Assembly: GCA_013339765.2 (NCBI GenBank)
Contig: CM023453.1
Coordinates: forward strand, 91,171,767 to 91,235,766
Source of the DNA: Haemaphysalis longicornis
Taxonomy: Eukaryota > Arthropoda > Arachnida > Ixodida > Ixodidae
Length of the DNA stretch: 64,000 nt
Direction of reading: 5' to 3'
The number at the start of each line of letters is the position of its first letter. The first letter of the stretch is position 1. A program made the position numbers and the translations under genes. Under the pieces are notes generated by a model. The model had not been told where the DNA came from. It saw only the letters and a list, made by a program, of their open reading frames with translations, and ran no database searches. Positions 1-11,697 of this stretch are shown here, one piece after another.

Positions 1-1060
1 GATAAACTTTTGAGTCAATACCACCTATAATGTGTGCTAGCGATTCGTTGCATGTCTGTGCTATGTCGCCTTGGTTGCGGGGATACGTCAATGGGTTGAC
101 GGCTGGGCTATGAGTCACTCACCGTGGTCCCAGTAATGCGGGAGCATACTTATAAGGGCGCATAGTATGTACTTGAGAAGCGCCGATTTACGTTTAACGG
201 TCAGCGGAGGTTTGCTGATATTTGGTCACTTTTATTTGGTGTAGTACTTGTGTTTTAATGAACAGGTTGCCGTTTCCACACTAGCGTGAGAGTTTGGTGT
301 CGTGACCTTTTGCGTACGCATCCGCGATTGGTTGTTATTGTGGCCAATTAGCGGCCTAGTGTGGATCAATTGGGGCCCCCCCTACTCTCCGTTATGACGT
401 TCCTTTGGAGGCGGTACTGTTGAAATAAAACTCACCTATTTTATTTACGATTATAAAACTCCCGTAGCGCATCAAATTCCACCCCGTCAAGCAGCTGCGA
501 ATCTTTACCGGATAAAAAGCTACTTGCCCCATGATGTTTCTTCATCGTCAAAGGCTTTTCCAGCGACATTTCCGCCTGTGTCTTTCACGCCTAAGCACGT
601 GCCCATCACCGGTTGCCGGTTTATGCATGCACGGGTTCGGGGTAGGAGGAGCGGGCATGCACCCAGAGCTGTTCTTAGTTTCATCAGTACGAATTAGACA
701 GGAATGTTCAGGTTATTAACATTGGTTGGTGTGCCGTACATTTATCACGTCTCAACCGGTTATACCATGACGATAATGTTATCCAGATATGCAGGGAGCC
801 GTACTGCTTCGAAATGAGGGGCTGCGGGGTGTACTTGAACCTTTTCTACAAGCAGGGGGATGTTTCATACTTCACGGTGTGTAAAACAATACGAAAGGGC
901 ATAATTTATTTACAACTTTACACTCATTTCCCATCCTATCAACACCCAACAAAAATTGCAAGTGCCCAGTAGGTGTAATTACATCCATAACTATAACAAT
1001 GTTTTGGAGTACAAAGAAAAAGGTGTAACCGCCACCCACCAGTCGGATCACACGTATGCG
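1..1060. other. No recognised gene
   Basis: AT-rich to mixed sequence with no coding region that resembles a known family and no repeat I can match elsewhere in the window. The one short open frame (531-719) has no recognisable domain. I treat this stretch as intergenic or intronic. Confidence 0.5.
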
Positions 1061-2580
1061 ACACCTTTTTAGAGCATTAGGGTTGTGGGATATGAGGGGT
1101 TCCTCGGGGACCTTGCCAGCACTCTGGGGTAGGCCCCCACGCTAGCTCCTGGCGTGTCAACCACGCGGGCTCCCATGCCTACGGCAGCCCAGCGAGGTTC
1201 GCCGATACGAGGACACAGTAGACAGTAGTGCCGAAGCACAGCCGTTTGTTTGGGGAATCCCAAAGCATGCGAGCACAAGGCTCGACGGCGTTCACGAATC
1301 ACGCCGTCCGGGTCGTGACCGCGAACGGGAGGCAGGCACTCACGGCGCGCGACAAAGTTCCCACCTTAGATACATGTATCCATCACCGCCGCGATGTTCC
1401 GCCGAACTAGCCCCGACCGGGTCTCTGACGAGACTCTCTCGACTCCCGCGCGCACACGTTCGCGCCGCCCGCCCCCGCGCGCCTATGCCCGCACAGATCG
1501 GTGGTGCCATCTCTCGGGGGACGCCGACGAACCAGCATAGCGCCGGACCGGTTTCAGCGCACAAGTCTCTCCCGAAGCGCGCGCCGGCTCGGGATCGCGG
1601 GTCACGGTTCTCCACGATTCCCACACTCCTCCCCCCTGAAAACTGGACGCTACTTGAGCTCGAGTGACGCCACGTTACACCACACTCGTCACGACGCCTC
1701 AAGTCAGCAAAACAGCCACCGAACGCCACTCCTGCGCCAGTCCACACCCAGGGTTCGCCACACGATGCCGTCGTCGCGATGCTCGCCTCACAAACCCGCA
1801 AACACATTGCACAGGTTCCGCGTCCCTCGCGGCTGGGCAGCACAGCAGGTTCGCAGGCCCGGGGGTAGCCTGCAGCCGTGATTACAGCCATGATTACAAT
1901 TTGATTACAGCCATGATGCGACCCCCCACTCCCAGCTCGAGGCGGCAACAGGAACGGCCGCGCCCACTGCGGCTGCCCGAAGGCTCGCGCCACTCGCGTA
2001 GGCGCCAGATCCCGCCGCCTACTGGGTTCCGTGGCCGCTTCGGCTGGAGGTCCTCCCGAACGGTTGGCTGCCGGAAAGTCCGTGGCCCAGCGGGCCGGAG
2101 AAGCCACTGGCGGCAGCTACGCGGGCCGCGTTTGGCCCCGCCGGTGATGCAGCAGGCCATCCTCGCTGTCCTTGGCAGTGGTGACTGGCGTGGCTCCCGG
2201 TGGTATCCGTTTGCTGCAGGTCTCGCTCTCACCGACTGGTGCAAACGATTCCCAAACTTGAAGTGGGGAGCAGCGCGACTACGCAATCTCCTGTGACTGG
2301 CCGGAAACCTTATCGACGATCTCGCCAAATAGGGTAACAAAGATGCCGAGGGTACTCCTCCTTGCACGTTCACTTTCTCGCGGAATCACAAGTCGGGCAA
2401 CTGTGCTCCAGCAGCCACCCCCGCCTGGAGGCAGCTCGCCTGACTACTATTACGGGGGGTCGGCATCGAAACGCCCGTCCGAGTTATTTCGGCCTGGTGC
2501 GTTGGTCGGCAAAGCTGCGCCAGCATCAAGCAGGCGGGGCTCCTGCAACTCACTTGCAGCAATAGAAGCTGCCGTATAGC
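1061..2580. other. GC-rich island, nature unknown
   Basis: About 1.5 kb that is much richer in G+C than its flanks. Frames of 100 to 255 codons are open on both strands at once, which is what high GC content produces by chance, and none shows a domain. It contains a short internal repeat of the form gattacagccatgatta near 1879-1915. It could be a degraded LTR or other element terminus, or a CpG-rich promoter-type region. The sequence does not decide between these. Confidence 0.4.
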
Positions 2581-2690
2581 CAGCGCCAACCGCTATACCA
2601 GCGGCTTACGGGCGCACATCACCGGTATAGGTCGCCTGAGGGTCCGACTGGCGCTCTCTCGCGACCAACGAGCCCGCTGCCGAGCCGCGC

Positions 2691-2720
2691 GGAGCTCGGC
2701 TCGGCAGCGAGCCGAGCTCC
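2691..2720. repeat. Perfect 13-bp hairpin with 4-nt loop
   Basis: GGAGCTCGGCTCG is followed by GCAG and then by its exact reverse complement CGAGCCGAGCTCC. It lies at the edge of the GC-rich island. No gene end is visible beside it, so a terminator role is not supported. It may be a relic of a transposon end. Confidence 0.7.
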
Positions 2721-3027
2721 ACGATTCCCTCAGGGTGTATCCACAGAATGTGCAAATGCAAAGGTGGAACCACCTTGCAACACTTCGGGGCATTATTTTT
2801 CTATACCTTTCAAACAAAGCTCATTTGTATTGATAGGCGCAAACCAAATATACAATATTGAGAAATCGTCTTATCATTGTGCTTGAATCGCGACAGTAGT
2901 TAACTTCCAACAGTACAAACAAGGATACAATTTTGAGAGACTACCACTCATTGGTGTACTGTATAAATATTTCGTAACATGACATGTGCATCACATATGG
3001 AGATAAAACTTGGCGCCGTACTAAGCA

Positions 3028-3415
3028 ACTGGAAAGCAAACTTAACTGTGCTCAGCGGGCCACGGAACGAAGAATGACAGGAGTTACACCTAGGGACAGG
3101 AAACGAGCTCCCTAGATCAGGGGAGAATCTTAGAAGATATAGTAAAAATAAAGAAAAGGAAAGGGACTAGGCCTCGCCATGTAGTGAGGCGAAATGACAA
3201 CCGGTGGATCACCACGGTAACACAATCGACATCTGTATAGATGAAGGGGAAGGCCAATTACACGATTGAGGGAAGAATAAGGATATACAGGGAAAAGAAT
3301 GAGCACGAGCAGCGCGGGACCGAAGGGGTTGGAGGTCACTGGGATAAGTCTTCGTCCTGCAGTGGACCTGAGTAGGCTGTTGGTGACTGATGATGAACTG
3401 TTCATGTCATAACAA
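3028..3415 (+). mobile_element. RTE-like LINE, 3' end of ORF (fragment)
   Basis: The forward frames recall the C-terminus of RTE-clade LINE proteins. A segment reading CAQRATERRMTGVT then PRDRKRAP is followed by a stop and an IRGES block. After a frame change comes RHVVRRNDNRWITTVTQ. In RTE elements the order aQR-xER-mLGvtlrDR, then IR, then RR-DNRWT is characteristic of the region after the RT thumb. The copy is 5' truncated and broken by at least one stop and one frameshift. The family is inferred from these motifs only. Confidence 0.6.
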
Positions 3416-3420
3416 TAATT

Positions 3421-4199
3421 TTATCCAAATATGAAGGGGACCGTACTGCTTCGAGAGGAGAAGCTACGGCGGTGGACGCCAACATCTTCCCAAAATCGAT
3501 GAGGTGGAAGTGTTTAACACTAGGTATACGGCCGTAATATTCCTCACTGTAATCAAATAACAACCATCTATTCTACACCCTTTCAACTCCCTATAGAAAA
3601 CCCTGAGTGTTGCAGTCGGTTAACACCCTTTTTACCATACAAAGGATGTAAAGCTACGAATCAGAGTGTTGGAACCTACGAAAAAGTGTGTAATGACACC
3701 TATACTACACCTTTTTTAGGCTATAAGTGTGGAAAAAATTCTCGTATGTAGCAGCAGATACAAAAGTACGGATCCCACTGCACCTCCCCGGCGGGTCAAC
3801 CGGCTCCCTGCTCAGGACGCTAACAGGCAGATGAATGCTCTAACAATGCTTGCAGTTTAGAAGCAACATTGCTGGGCATTCTTCGTTACATCTTCTCATC
3901 GTAAAGGAGATGTCTCTAACTTGTTTTTTTCCAGAGCGTCGCCCAATATCCCACCTGGTTCGCTTGGATCGGCCCTACGCTGCACCGCAAGTAGATGGTT
4001 CTCGACAGCAAATCTCTTTTAGCGGCTTCTGTTCTTTTTCTATGTAGGAAAGTAAACCAGAAGCTCGTGCTGGGAATAAAACACTTCCGAAGCTCGGTTC
4101 TTGATGTTTTGAGTGTTCACGTGGTTCGATCGTGAAGTCAAAATCACGGTGGCCGTGGGAAGCAATTGTATAACGGCGGCGGGGAAAACATGTACTCAC
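3421..4199. other. No recognised gene
   Basis: Contains short frames without domains. The 3420-3740 part is AT-rich with repeated short motifs ending in acacctttt. Nothing further is supported. Confidence 0.4.
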
Positions 4200-4377
4200 A
4201 GCTCTATGCATTCTGCCTCTGACGTAGAATGCCATGATTAGCAGCACCACCACGGCGACGAATATGATGGCGATCTTGATCGGAACTATTCTCCCTGAAC
4301 CGGTGAACTGCACGCCAGACTCCAACGGCGCTTCGCGTGCCACGCGCAAGCGGCTCACCTGGAGCACGTAAACGGGC
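4200..4377 (-). CDS. Putative host exon: receptor juxtamembrane plus transmembrane helix
   Basis: On the minus strand a pyrimidine-rich acceptor ending ttttgcag is followed by an open 178-bp segment and a strong donor GTGAGT just below 4200. The translation contains GVQFTGSG, then RIVPIKIAIIFVAVVVLLIM, a clear single membrane helix followed by basic residues (RGRMHR), as expected on the cytoplasmic side. The part before the helix resembles the last strand of a fibronectin III-type domain. This is therefore a good candidate for an internal exon of a type I membrane receptor or adhesion protein. No neighbouring exon was recognised, so gene identity is unknown. The splice sites and helix are seen directly; receptor and FN3 are inference. 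Confidence 0.45.
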
Positions 4378-5193
4378 CTGCAAAACGACAGAACGTGCGT
4401 TTTACTCGGGCTAACATGATGGCGAAGTCTTGCTGTGACTTACAAGCCCGAAATACGTTAAACCGATCCACACAAAAGTGTACAAATGTTGCTGGGTGCG
4501 GTAAAACGCTACAGAAACTACTTTGGAAACGTAACACTTTTCAAATTTGGATTTGCGTACAAAATGGCCTTACAGATTTCCCTGATTAAACTAGCTAGGA
4601 CGATCGTAGTGGTAAAGGAAATACGAAGAGGAAATGTTTAGTCCTTCCTCGTGATTTTCTAGTGGAGGGTGTGCAGGATTGTCAGCGTATGGCAATGTGG
4701 CACTCCTCCATGCACTCACGGTGCAATTCAATGGCTCAAATATAATTTATTGCGACGATAATTTGCTGTCTGACCATTGAAATTGCGGAACTAAAAATAC
4801 CGTAGGGTGAGAAAACAAAGACCTGGTGCTGCCTTCATGGTGACAATAGTCAATGATTAGTATGTCCGGGAGAAGTGGCAGCCTGTTTATTTCAATTGGC
4901 CGCAATAGGGCAATTGAAATAAATAACAGAAACAAATTTCGGCTGCTCGGACTATTACAGGGTGAGAACACGAAATTATAGTGCAGTTGACTCGAAGGCG
5001 GCAAGTGGATCTCAAGAAGTATTGTGGCATATTTGCCTGTTGAGTGTCCGCTGCCAAAAATAACTATATAAACATGAGCACCGTGTAGCGAGGAGATTAA
5101 AACTGAGGACAACATAAGATCACTGGCGGAATGTGGAAAATATTTACCCTCGGTAATAAACAAACCGTCAAAGCGCAACGCACACGCCTTTTA
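4378..5193. other. No recognised gene
   Basis: A 143-codon minus-strand frame (4747-5178) is the longest here. It is hydrophobic but shows no domain, signal or splice context. I regard it as chance. Confidence 0.4.
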
Positions 5194-5541
5194 GAGGGAC
5201 CATGCAGACAAAGTACAGGATTGTTTCATTCGAACAATTTGGTGTTTCATATTCGACCAGAATCACGTGTTTTGAAACGTCTGCGATAACGTATGCCGGG
5301 CAGGTAAGCGAAGTGAAGTGCACGGACTAGGGCTGCACCGCAAGTCAGAACGCCTTGTTGCTGTCAGTCCCCCTAGATGGCGCTACCATACTGTTCGGGA
5401 CCATGGTCCACGTTTGCTTTGTTTTCTCCGGTATTTATGCGCGGATAAAAGTTGTTACGGTTGATAGTACTCGTTTCGTGAAACAATGGGAATTCTCGAC
5501 AGAGTCATAGAAGACAATGCCGCTTATACCAGTTGGCCAGT
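5194..5541 (+). repeat. Unclassified dispersed repeat, copy A
   Basis: Shares a start (agggaccatgcagacaaa), an agatggcgctacc block, a cgtttcg-gaaat-atggg block and an end (ggccagt) with a second copy at 14829-15250, in the same order. Between these anchors the copies differ by many indels. No ORF, tRNA box or terminal inverted repeat was found. It may be a non-autonomous element or an old solo terminal repeat. Confidence 0.55.
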
Positions 5542-6154
5542 CAAAGTTCTACGCGCCGGACTCCTGTGCAGCCGTAACCGGCATAGTGCACGCGGTACCC
5601 ACTGGTGCTTCTATGTTTACGTGTGCCTCCATAACTTCCAGTATTTATCTCACCATCCTTCGAGCTATAAAAAGAATATGCATTAAATTTTCAGCGCAGA
5701 TAGCTCGTTCTGCAAACTTATACCCCTTGTTTAATTTGCGTTAGATTTTGCCAGAAGCAGCCAATCGCACGCCTGTCCATAATACGTCATAGGGTCTAGT
5801 GCAGAAATTTAGCTCAGTGTGACGTATGACCATTGTCTTTTTTCCTAATCATGTAGTTTGGTTTGCGGTAATGGTGGTGTCAATGTTATTCTAACGAGGA
5901 AACCTTTCGAATCCACCAAACTAGCATTTTGTCTGCATAGCACTTCAAAATCGCTCTTGCTCGCTCACACACACACACATGCACACAGACAAAATTTACA
6001 TTTATAAGCGAACGCAAGCATCATTAACATCGTAAAAGCAGTTGGCAATAGGCTTGTTTTTGGACAGTAAAAGCTCTTTGCGCGGTTCACGATTAAATCC
6101 CAATGAATAAACTGGGAAATACGACATAACTGGCAACTCACCTAAATTTTTTGC
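5542..6154. other. No recognised gene; short CA microsatellite
   Basis: Contains a (CA)7 run at about 5966-5979. The open frames beginning at 5486 and 5517 continue into this stretch, but there is no family match, and the first overlaps the dispersed repeat. Confidence 0.4.
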
Positions 6155-7130
6155 TATCTGCCTTTTGAGAAAAGCCGAACGTTGTAATCGATCATTACTA
6201 TTCTACATTCTACACACAGTAACATAAAATATGGTGTTCCGCAGGGGTCAGTTTCGGGTCCCATTTTATTTTGAATGTATGTTAACAATCTCCCCCACAC
6301 GGCACACAACACCGCAATATTAATGTATGCCAACTGCACTCCCCTTGTATTTTGTGGGTATTGCTTTTCTGGCTCACGTGATTCCATATTGACTGAAATC
6401 CCTAGGATCTACTCTTCGTTTCTGAAAAGACAATCAACTATAAATACGGGCAAAGCTAAATATGTAATCTGTCTTTAATAAGCTATCAATCTCTCAAAAT
6501 AATTTACGATACTTAGTATAGCTTCTTTATAAATTATAGTCCTATTCAGAATGCAACCTTTTTCAAATTTTTAGGCGTTATCTTCGATCAAGACCGACAC
6601 CTCAAAGATTAAATCCAGACTGCCAAACTCTATGTAAAAAAACTGCGCTTAATTTACGCTAACCACAGTGCAGTCATTTTTGCCGTGTAGTTTTTTTACG
6701 ATATTCATATTTTAATAATTTCAGTGTCACATTAGTTATTCTACGGTACCCTGGGACTCAGTTATACCTCGCATTCTACATTGTCATATGGATTACAACG
6801 ATGAGTAAGGCGTATAATGACAATTTGTCCATTCATCGGCCCACCAATATAATTTTTCAACGGTGGCGCGTACTTTCTTAATGAACTACTTTCTTTTTCT
6901 TTTAGTAAACCGTTTCTTTTAGTAAACACCATTACAAACAATGCTTTACACTAAGCTCGACCTTCCATACCGCTTCGCAACAGTAAGCAAGCCTTTAATG
7001 GCAACTTCAACTTACCAATCTGTTACAACGTTTATGGAAGAAAGGATGGAATGATGTGTATGGAATGATGTGTCAATTCGCGTAAAAACTGCGCGAAACT
7101 TCAAATTGTCATGAGAGATGTTTCACTGGA
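6155..7130 (+). mobile_element. CR1/Jockey-like LINE reverse transcriptase fragment
   Basis: The forward translation contains YGVPQGSVSGPILF, the conserved RT block before the catalytic box. It is followed by MYVNNLPH and LMYANCTPLVFCG, where a YADD-type motif has become YANC, so the active site is lost. Downstream frames give FKFLGVIFDQD and a thumb-like KKLRLIYANHSA, and later FNLPICYNVYGRKDG. Stops and frameshifts separate these pieces. The fragment is truncated at both ends and does not show the RNase H domain of the I-type LINEs elsewhere in the window. The clade is uncertain. Confidence 0.6.
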
Positions 7131-9012
7131 ATAATAAGACCGTAGTTTGATGTTGCGTTTCTGCGTCTCGTGGATGCTTACAATGCTCAGAAACGTTTTA
7201 TTAGATGCGACGCTGAGAGGAGCATCTCTTGCCGGCGGCCCTGTCCTGCGTCCGTCGTCGTCGTTGTCCGCGTCCGCACAGCTGTGTCTCTCCTCCGCTC
7301 ACCCCATCTCCTCTCTCCGATAGCGAACACTCTCGCCCAACATTTGCGGGCGCGTGGCGCAGCGCACTCTCACTCCGCCGGTGGGCGGCGCTGCGCGCTG
7401 TGCGCATGTAGAGTTCCTGTATATGCTATACAGGAGTCTATACAGGAACTCTATGCGCATGTGCAGTACTCTCTCTCTCCGCAGTCTCCTCTCCTTCGGG
7501 TGCGCTACGCCCGCATCCCTTCGCGTGGAACCCAACGATGTGATTGAAACGAAATTCACGTTCACTGCGCGTTTCACGCAATTCGACCAATCGACCCAAC
7601 GGAAACACCCAACGGAACGCCCTTCAGCGTCGCATCACACCAGGGTTCCCGCGAGGGGAGGTGGGCGTAATTTTTTTTTGCATCTTTTTCTCTGTCTTTT
7701 CTCTCTTCTCTCCGTTTTTAAACTAGCCTTTGGCCCTCGGTCCGGATAGTCCGTCAACGTTTTTTCAGCCCTGTGATATTAAAGGTCTTCATTAATCGAT
7801 TGAAATGTCTCGGATGTGCACTAGGGTATTACAATTACAAGTCCCACTTTCCCTGGACACCCCAGCGTGCATTTACTTTTCTCCTTCGTCCTGTGTTGTG
7901 CATCGGCGACTAGGTCGACCGGGTGGCTGCTGGGGGGTCAGGTATCTATGCGAAAAGGCTCAAAAGCTCATGTTTCATAAAAGAACAGACGACCTCCAGC
8001 GTGCCTCCGCAAGGCCCGCGTTTTTCAAATCCGCTGTGACCTTCAAAAGTAGCATGCGAACTGTGTCATAAAATTGGTAAACATGGCCGGACTGCTTTTA
8101 GCCCCGAATTATAATCTTGATGTGGATGTACCTCAATGGTTATGGTGTCAGCGCACTAGCGAGCTTTCATGGCAAGAAGGCACAAATATGACTTAACGAG
8201 GAATTTCATAAGTGCTTTTGAAGTGTCTTGACATCGTATGCCGATCACGTCGTCGGCACCTGATAAAGTATCACCGTAATTTTTCCCACGTCCAACAGCA
8301 CATATTTTGCAATCATCATGCCCTTACACCATCATATATTACGAATCAACATTTCAACAGATCAAACGAGTAGCGCGATGATCTTACATGGTCGCAAAAG
8401 TTACCACGATTCCCGAAAGATTAGCTTTGGCCCTTCGTTGAATCAACCATCATTAACTGAACCCCATGCGTTAATGCACTATACCTTTCACAAAGTGCTA
8501 ATTTGGGTTTAACGCGCCGATGCAACAGCTTGGTGGCAAGTCGTGTTATAGTTGTGGGCAACAAATTAAGTTAGGGCCCAACGTCCCTTATTGTCAGGCA
8601 AGACAATTTCAGCGCTGCGACCCTCTTCCCACCAATGCCACCTCACTCCACTACACACACACGCATATCTATCCTGCCCACTCCAAAGTAGCGATGTGCA
8701 CGGAGTGGAGGGAGCCGCTGCATTCGGCCGGCAATATTATGGTTCTAGACTTTGCACAGTGCGGCGAGCTTCAGAGTTTTGCAAACCAATATGCTCATCG
8801 CAAATGGAGCAACGGCCGAATTCGATTTCTCGGTTCCCCCAAATTTTCAGTTAAATGTTTAATTATACCGTCGATGGCACTTATTTCTCATATCCGAACT
8901 GTTGACCTCATATATGGGAATAAGGTGTCTCTCAAATTGGCGACAGTGTTTGGCGATGGTTCGTAGACAACAGCGCCTGGTAAGACCTCGCTGAGAAAAT
9001 TGATTCGTTGAC
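7131..9012. other. No recognised gene; GC-rich middle with hairpin
   Basis: 7200-7670 is GC-rich with CT-rich stretches and a strong inverted repeat (listed separately). The frames at 7805-8071, 8318-8512 and 8520-8966 have no domains. The 148-codon frame at 8520 has scattered cysteines but no pattern I can name. Confidence 0.4.
7402..7460. repeat. Inverted repeat with bulged 21-bp arms
   Basis: TAGAGTTCCTGTATA (7409-7423) and its perfect reverse complement (7439-7453) flank a 15-nt spacer. That spacer itself repeats ctatacagga. The match continues outward through TGCGCAT with a single-base bulge. Transcribed RNA would fold into a long hairpin. It lies inside the GC-rich block with no gene next to it. 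Confidence 0.7.
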
Positions 9013-9118
9013 TGTAGGGTTTAACGCGCCGACGCAACGCAGGCGATGAGGCGTACCGTAGTGGAGGGCTCCGGATTAATTTTGACCACCTGGGTATCTT
9101 TAACGTGCGCCAAAATCT
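9013..9118 (-). mobile_element. Ruka-like tRNA-derived SINE, 3' part
   Basis: Reads on the minus strand as the body and tail of the SINE seen complete at 11838-12071: gtgcgcc-aaa, the ggtcaaaattaat segment, the ccctccactacgg segment, and the gcgttaaaccctaca tail. The tRNA-related head is missing. It abuts an antisense LINE tail at 9129. Confidence 0.8.
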
Positions 9119-9128
9119 GATGATGATG

Positions 9129-9688
9129 GTTGGATGTTTATGGCGCAAGGCCAACTGGGGCAAAGAGCGCCAAAACAATAGTCATATATGAGGGTGAAAC
9201 CTTAACCACTAAGTCAAGTCAGCAAAAACAAAAGTAAAATCACAAAACGACAATGGGCATGGCTGGTGTATAGGGCCAGATTTCATTATGAATGATAGGA
9301 AATGAGGTTAAAAAACTTGACTTCTGACAAATACTCAACCACACGTTTCACGGAAACAATTGCATCGTCACCTAGAAACATTGATGGATGTAGGGGAATA
9401 TGTTGTCTGTAGAGTTCTCTGAAGTGTTTGTGTCGTGTTGTGTGAAGTGCCTTGCATGTGTTAGTATGTGCACTACGGATAGGGCCTCTCCGCATCTGCT
9501 GCACTGGGGTCTAGAAGATCCCGTCAGCAGATACGAGTGCGTTGCATGGGTGTGCCCTATCCGCAGCCTACCCAAGGCGACTTCCGTGTGTCTGTTGTGT
9601 GAGTCAGTTGTGTATCGTCCCAAGTGTGGCTTTATTACGTGTAGTTTGTTATCTGTCTGTTCGCTCCAGTGTGCTTGGAAGGCCCGGT
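9129..9688 (-). mobile_element. I-type (RNase H-bearing) LINE, 3' end, antisense
   Basis: The minus-strand frame gives HWSEQTDNKLHVIKPHLG, then LRIGHTHATHSYLLTG, then a zinc-knuckle-like CSRCG with a later H-IL. This is the usual end of I/R1/LOA-group LINE proteins after RNase H. A 3' UTR follows, ending in ttggcgctctttgcccc and tatggcgcaaggcc-type sequence. It is nearly the same as the copy at 15255-16030 and similar to 40087-40800. The copy is 5' truncated at about 9682 and a one-base loss shifts the frame after the zinc knuckle. Confidence 0.8.
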
Positions 9689-9703
9689 CTTGGAAGGCCC
9701 GGT
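9674..9703. repeat. 15-bp tandem duplication at LINE/R2 junction
   Basis: CTTGGAAGGCCCGGT occurs twice in a row exactly where the antisense LINE fragment meets the forward R2-type fragment. It may be a junction duplication produced during insertion or repair. Confidence 0.7.
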
Positions 9704-10445
9704 ACGAAAACGCAAGTCTCTTCTCTTTTGAGAGGGACAGTGTGGGGAACCGGTGGCTCCGACCCGGTGCAAGGTACATGGGGGACAGGGATTTCATTAA
9801 GCCTCTTCGCCTTCGCACCAACGTGTTTCCAAATCGTACCCTCTTCAACAGACATGCCTCGGATCCTCGCTCGCGCCTCTGTAGGCGCTGCGGGACCAAG
9901 GACGAAACTGCCTTCCACATCCTACAAGAGTGCACCTTCGTTCAGGCGCCGCGCTGCTCACGTCATAACTTCATTGAGTCGCAGGTGGTTGAAAAGCTTC
10001 TGAAGCGTCACCCCGGCGCGAACGTCACCAGTGAACGCCTTATCACGGATCGGGACGATGTGAAGCTTCGGCCAGACACCGTTCTCCAGCTGCCGGAACG
10101 GATCCACGTGATTGATGTGGCGGTAGCTTGGGACGCTCGCGACCGTCGGTTCCCTCGAGCGCGTGAATGCCGGAAAGAGAACCAACTACGCATGATTAGT
10201 CCCGGTATTTGGTCCTAAGCCCGTCAAGGTCTCGGGGTTCACTTTCGGTGCGCGCGGGCTTGTGTGTGCTGGCACAAGGAGGGCTGCCCATGAAATTGGT
10301 TTGACAGATGCGGATCTGTGCTGGCTAGCAGCCCGAACCATTGCAGGCAGCCTAATCTGCCTTAATCGTTTTTCCACTTATCACCACTTAGGTGTGGGGC
10401 CGGACAGTCCTCTTTGTAATAGCACAGTAGCTTCTTTTCCTATTT
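9704..10445 (+). mobile_element. R2-type LINE, restriction-like endonuclease end (frameshifted)
   Basis: The forward frame to 10218 contains LRLRTNVFPNRT, then a CCHC-type knuckle (CRRCGTKDETAFHILQEC), then a conserved RHN, then a PD...D motif: RPDTV about 13 residues before VIDVAVAWD. This is the restriction-like endonuclease of R2/R4/NeSL-group LINEs, which nicks the target DNA. After the stop at 10216-10218 the match resumes in the next frame (FGARGLVCAG, then IGLTDADLCWLAARTI), so one base has been gained or lost near 10200. The RT and N-terminal domains are absent. Flanks are not 28S rDNA, so it is not at the classical R2 site. Confidence 0.75.
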
Positions 10446-11697
10446 AATCACTCATTACCATTCTTTCATTATTCACGCGCATTTTTTGCGGGCACTTTTG
10501 TGGTTAGGCCCCTATTGGCCTTTTTATGGTTTTTTTTTAATTCTGTCATGTATGCGTGACTTTGGTATGAATTGAATCAGTGCGATTGAAGGAGCGCGGG
10601 TGACAGGGAGTGTGAATGTGGATCTGAATTTAATTCACTCCTCCTTGCATTGCTGTCCTTTCGTTATTTCACCACCATTATTTTAAGGGTCTTTAGCCAG
10701 GTGGCGGTCACCTTTTTGTGACTGGTCGCTTTCGACCTTTTATTGCTTTTACCACCTACCCAATATTATTATACTAATTCAATTTTGGTTTCATTCTTTT
10801 TCAGTTATTTACATCCACTGTCCATGCTCTACTGTTCTCATGACTAACCACTTCACTCATATTTCATGTCATGATACTTATGTGTGGGGTTATTTTATTT
10901 GTTGTTCTACCATCTGTGCCTTTGCTCTAGACTTTCCTGTTTTCTACGAGGTAAATTCACATGTTTTCTGGCGCCGCTCTGTGAACCCAAGCAGCGGGGG
11001 GGGGGGGGTAAGAAATCAGACCGTTTTTCCCCCTATGCCGCTTGCGAATGCAGCGTTGCGCGTCGCCGCCCTCACACCAGCCCATACTGATGTTGTGTTG
11101 TTTGTGTCTTTTCGTTTCATGTGTTTTATGTATGTATCTTCCTTGGGTTTTTTGGGTTTTGTTGTTTTTGTTTGCTGTTTTTTTTCTCTGCTTCGACCCG
11201 GAGGTGATTTTTTGCAAAAGAAGAAACCAGTGGGTGCCCCCTACTTGGAGGCCTCCACCCCGAGCACATTCCCGCACATGAAATTTACGGCGCCAGGGCC
11301 CTCATCCACTCCAATCTAACATCTCTATTGGAAAATAAAACATACTATGCGAGCCGGGCCGTAGCGCAGTCAAGCCAAGCCATCTCCTCCTGACGTCACA
11401 TGAAAACGCCACAGAAAATGGGCGAGGATGCAGAGAGGAGGACAGCATTTTCGAATTTATTTTTTTACTAAATGAATTCGCGTAAACGCACTCAGAGTGG
11501 TCGAAACATGGCCTATGTACTGCAGACTACAATTTGCGCTAGTAATCCCGCAATGTTTCCAAATCACTTCAGTGTCCCTTTTAAGCGTCGCAAAGTTCAG
11601 CACGAGCGTAAACAGCTACGTTCCTCCCCCCTCGCTTCAACCGAATCAGCGTTCCTTGTTTAATTTTTCCGCCTAGGTGAACAGCGTATTGCACTGG
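10446..11697. other. T-rich stretch, possible 3' UTR; no gene
   Basis: Pyrimidine-rich DNA after the R2-type fragment, with a run of 13 G at 10996-11008 and TG-rich sequence at 11100-11190. It may be untranslated sequence of that element. The 159-codon frame starting at 10840 is low complexity and shows no domain. Confidence 0.35.

Noticed and set aside
1340..2373. Long overlapping frames (up to 255 codons) on both strands
   Set aside because: All lie in GC-rich DNA where stops are rare, overlap each other on both strands, and show no domain.
4747..5178. 143-codon minus frame
   Set aside because: Hydrophobic but without signal peptide, domain or conserved motif.
8520..8966. 148-codon forward frame with several Cys
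   Set aside because: No recognisable pattern, no splice or promoter context, average composition for chance frames.
9704..10445. Canonical R2 insertion in 28S rDNA
   Set aside because: No rRNA sequence flanks either R2-type fragment.
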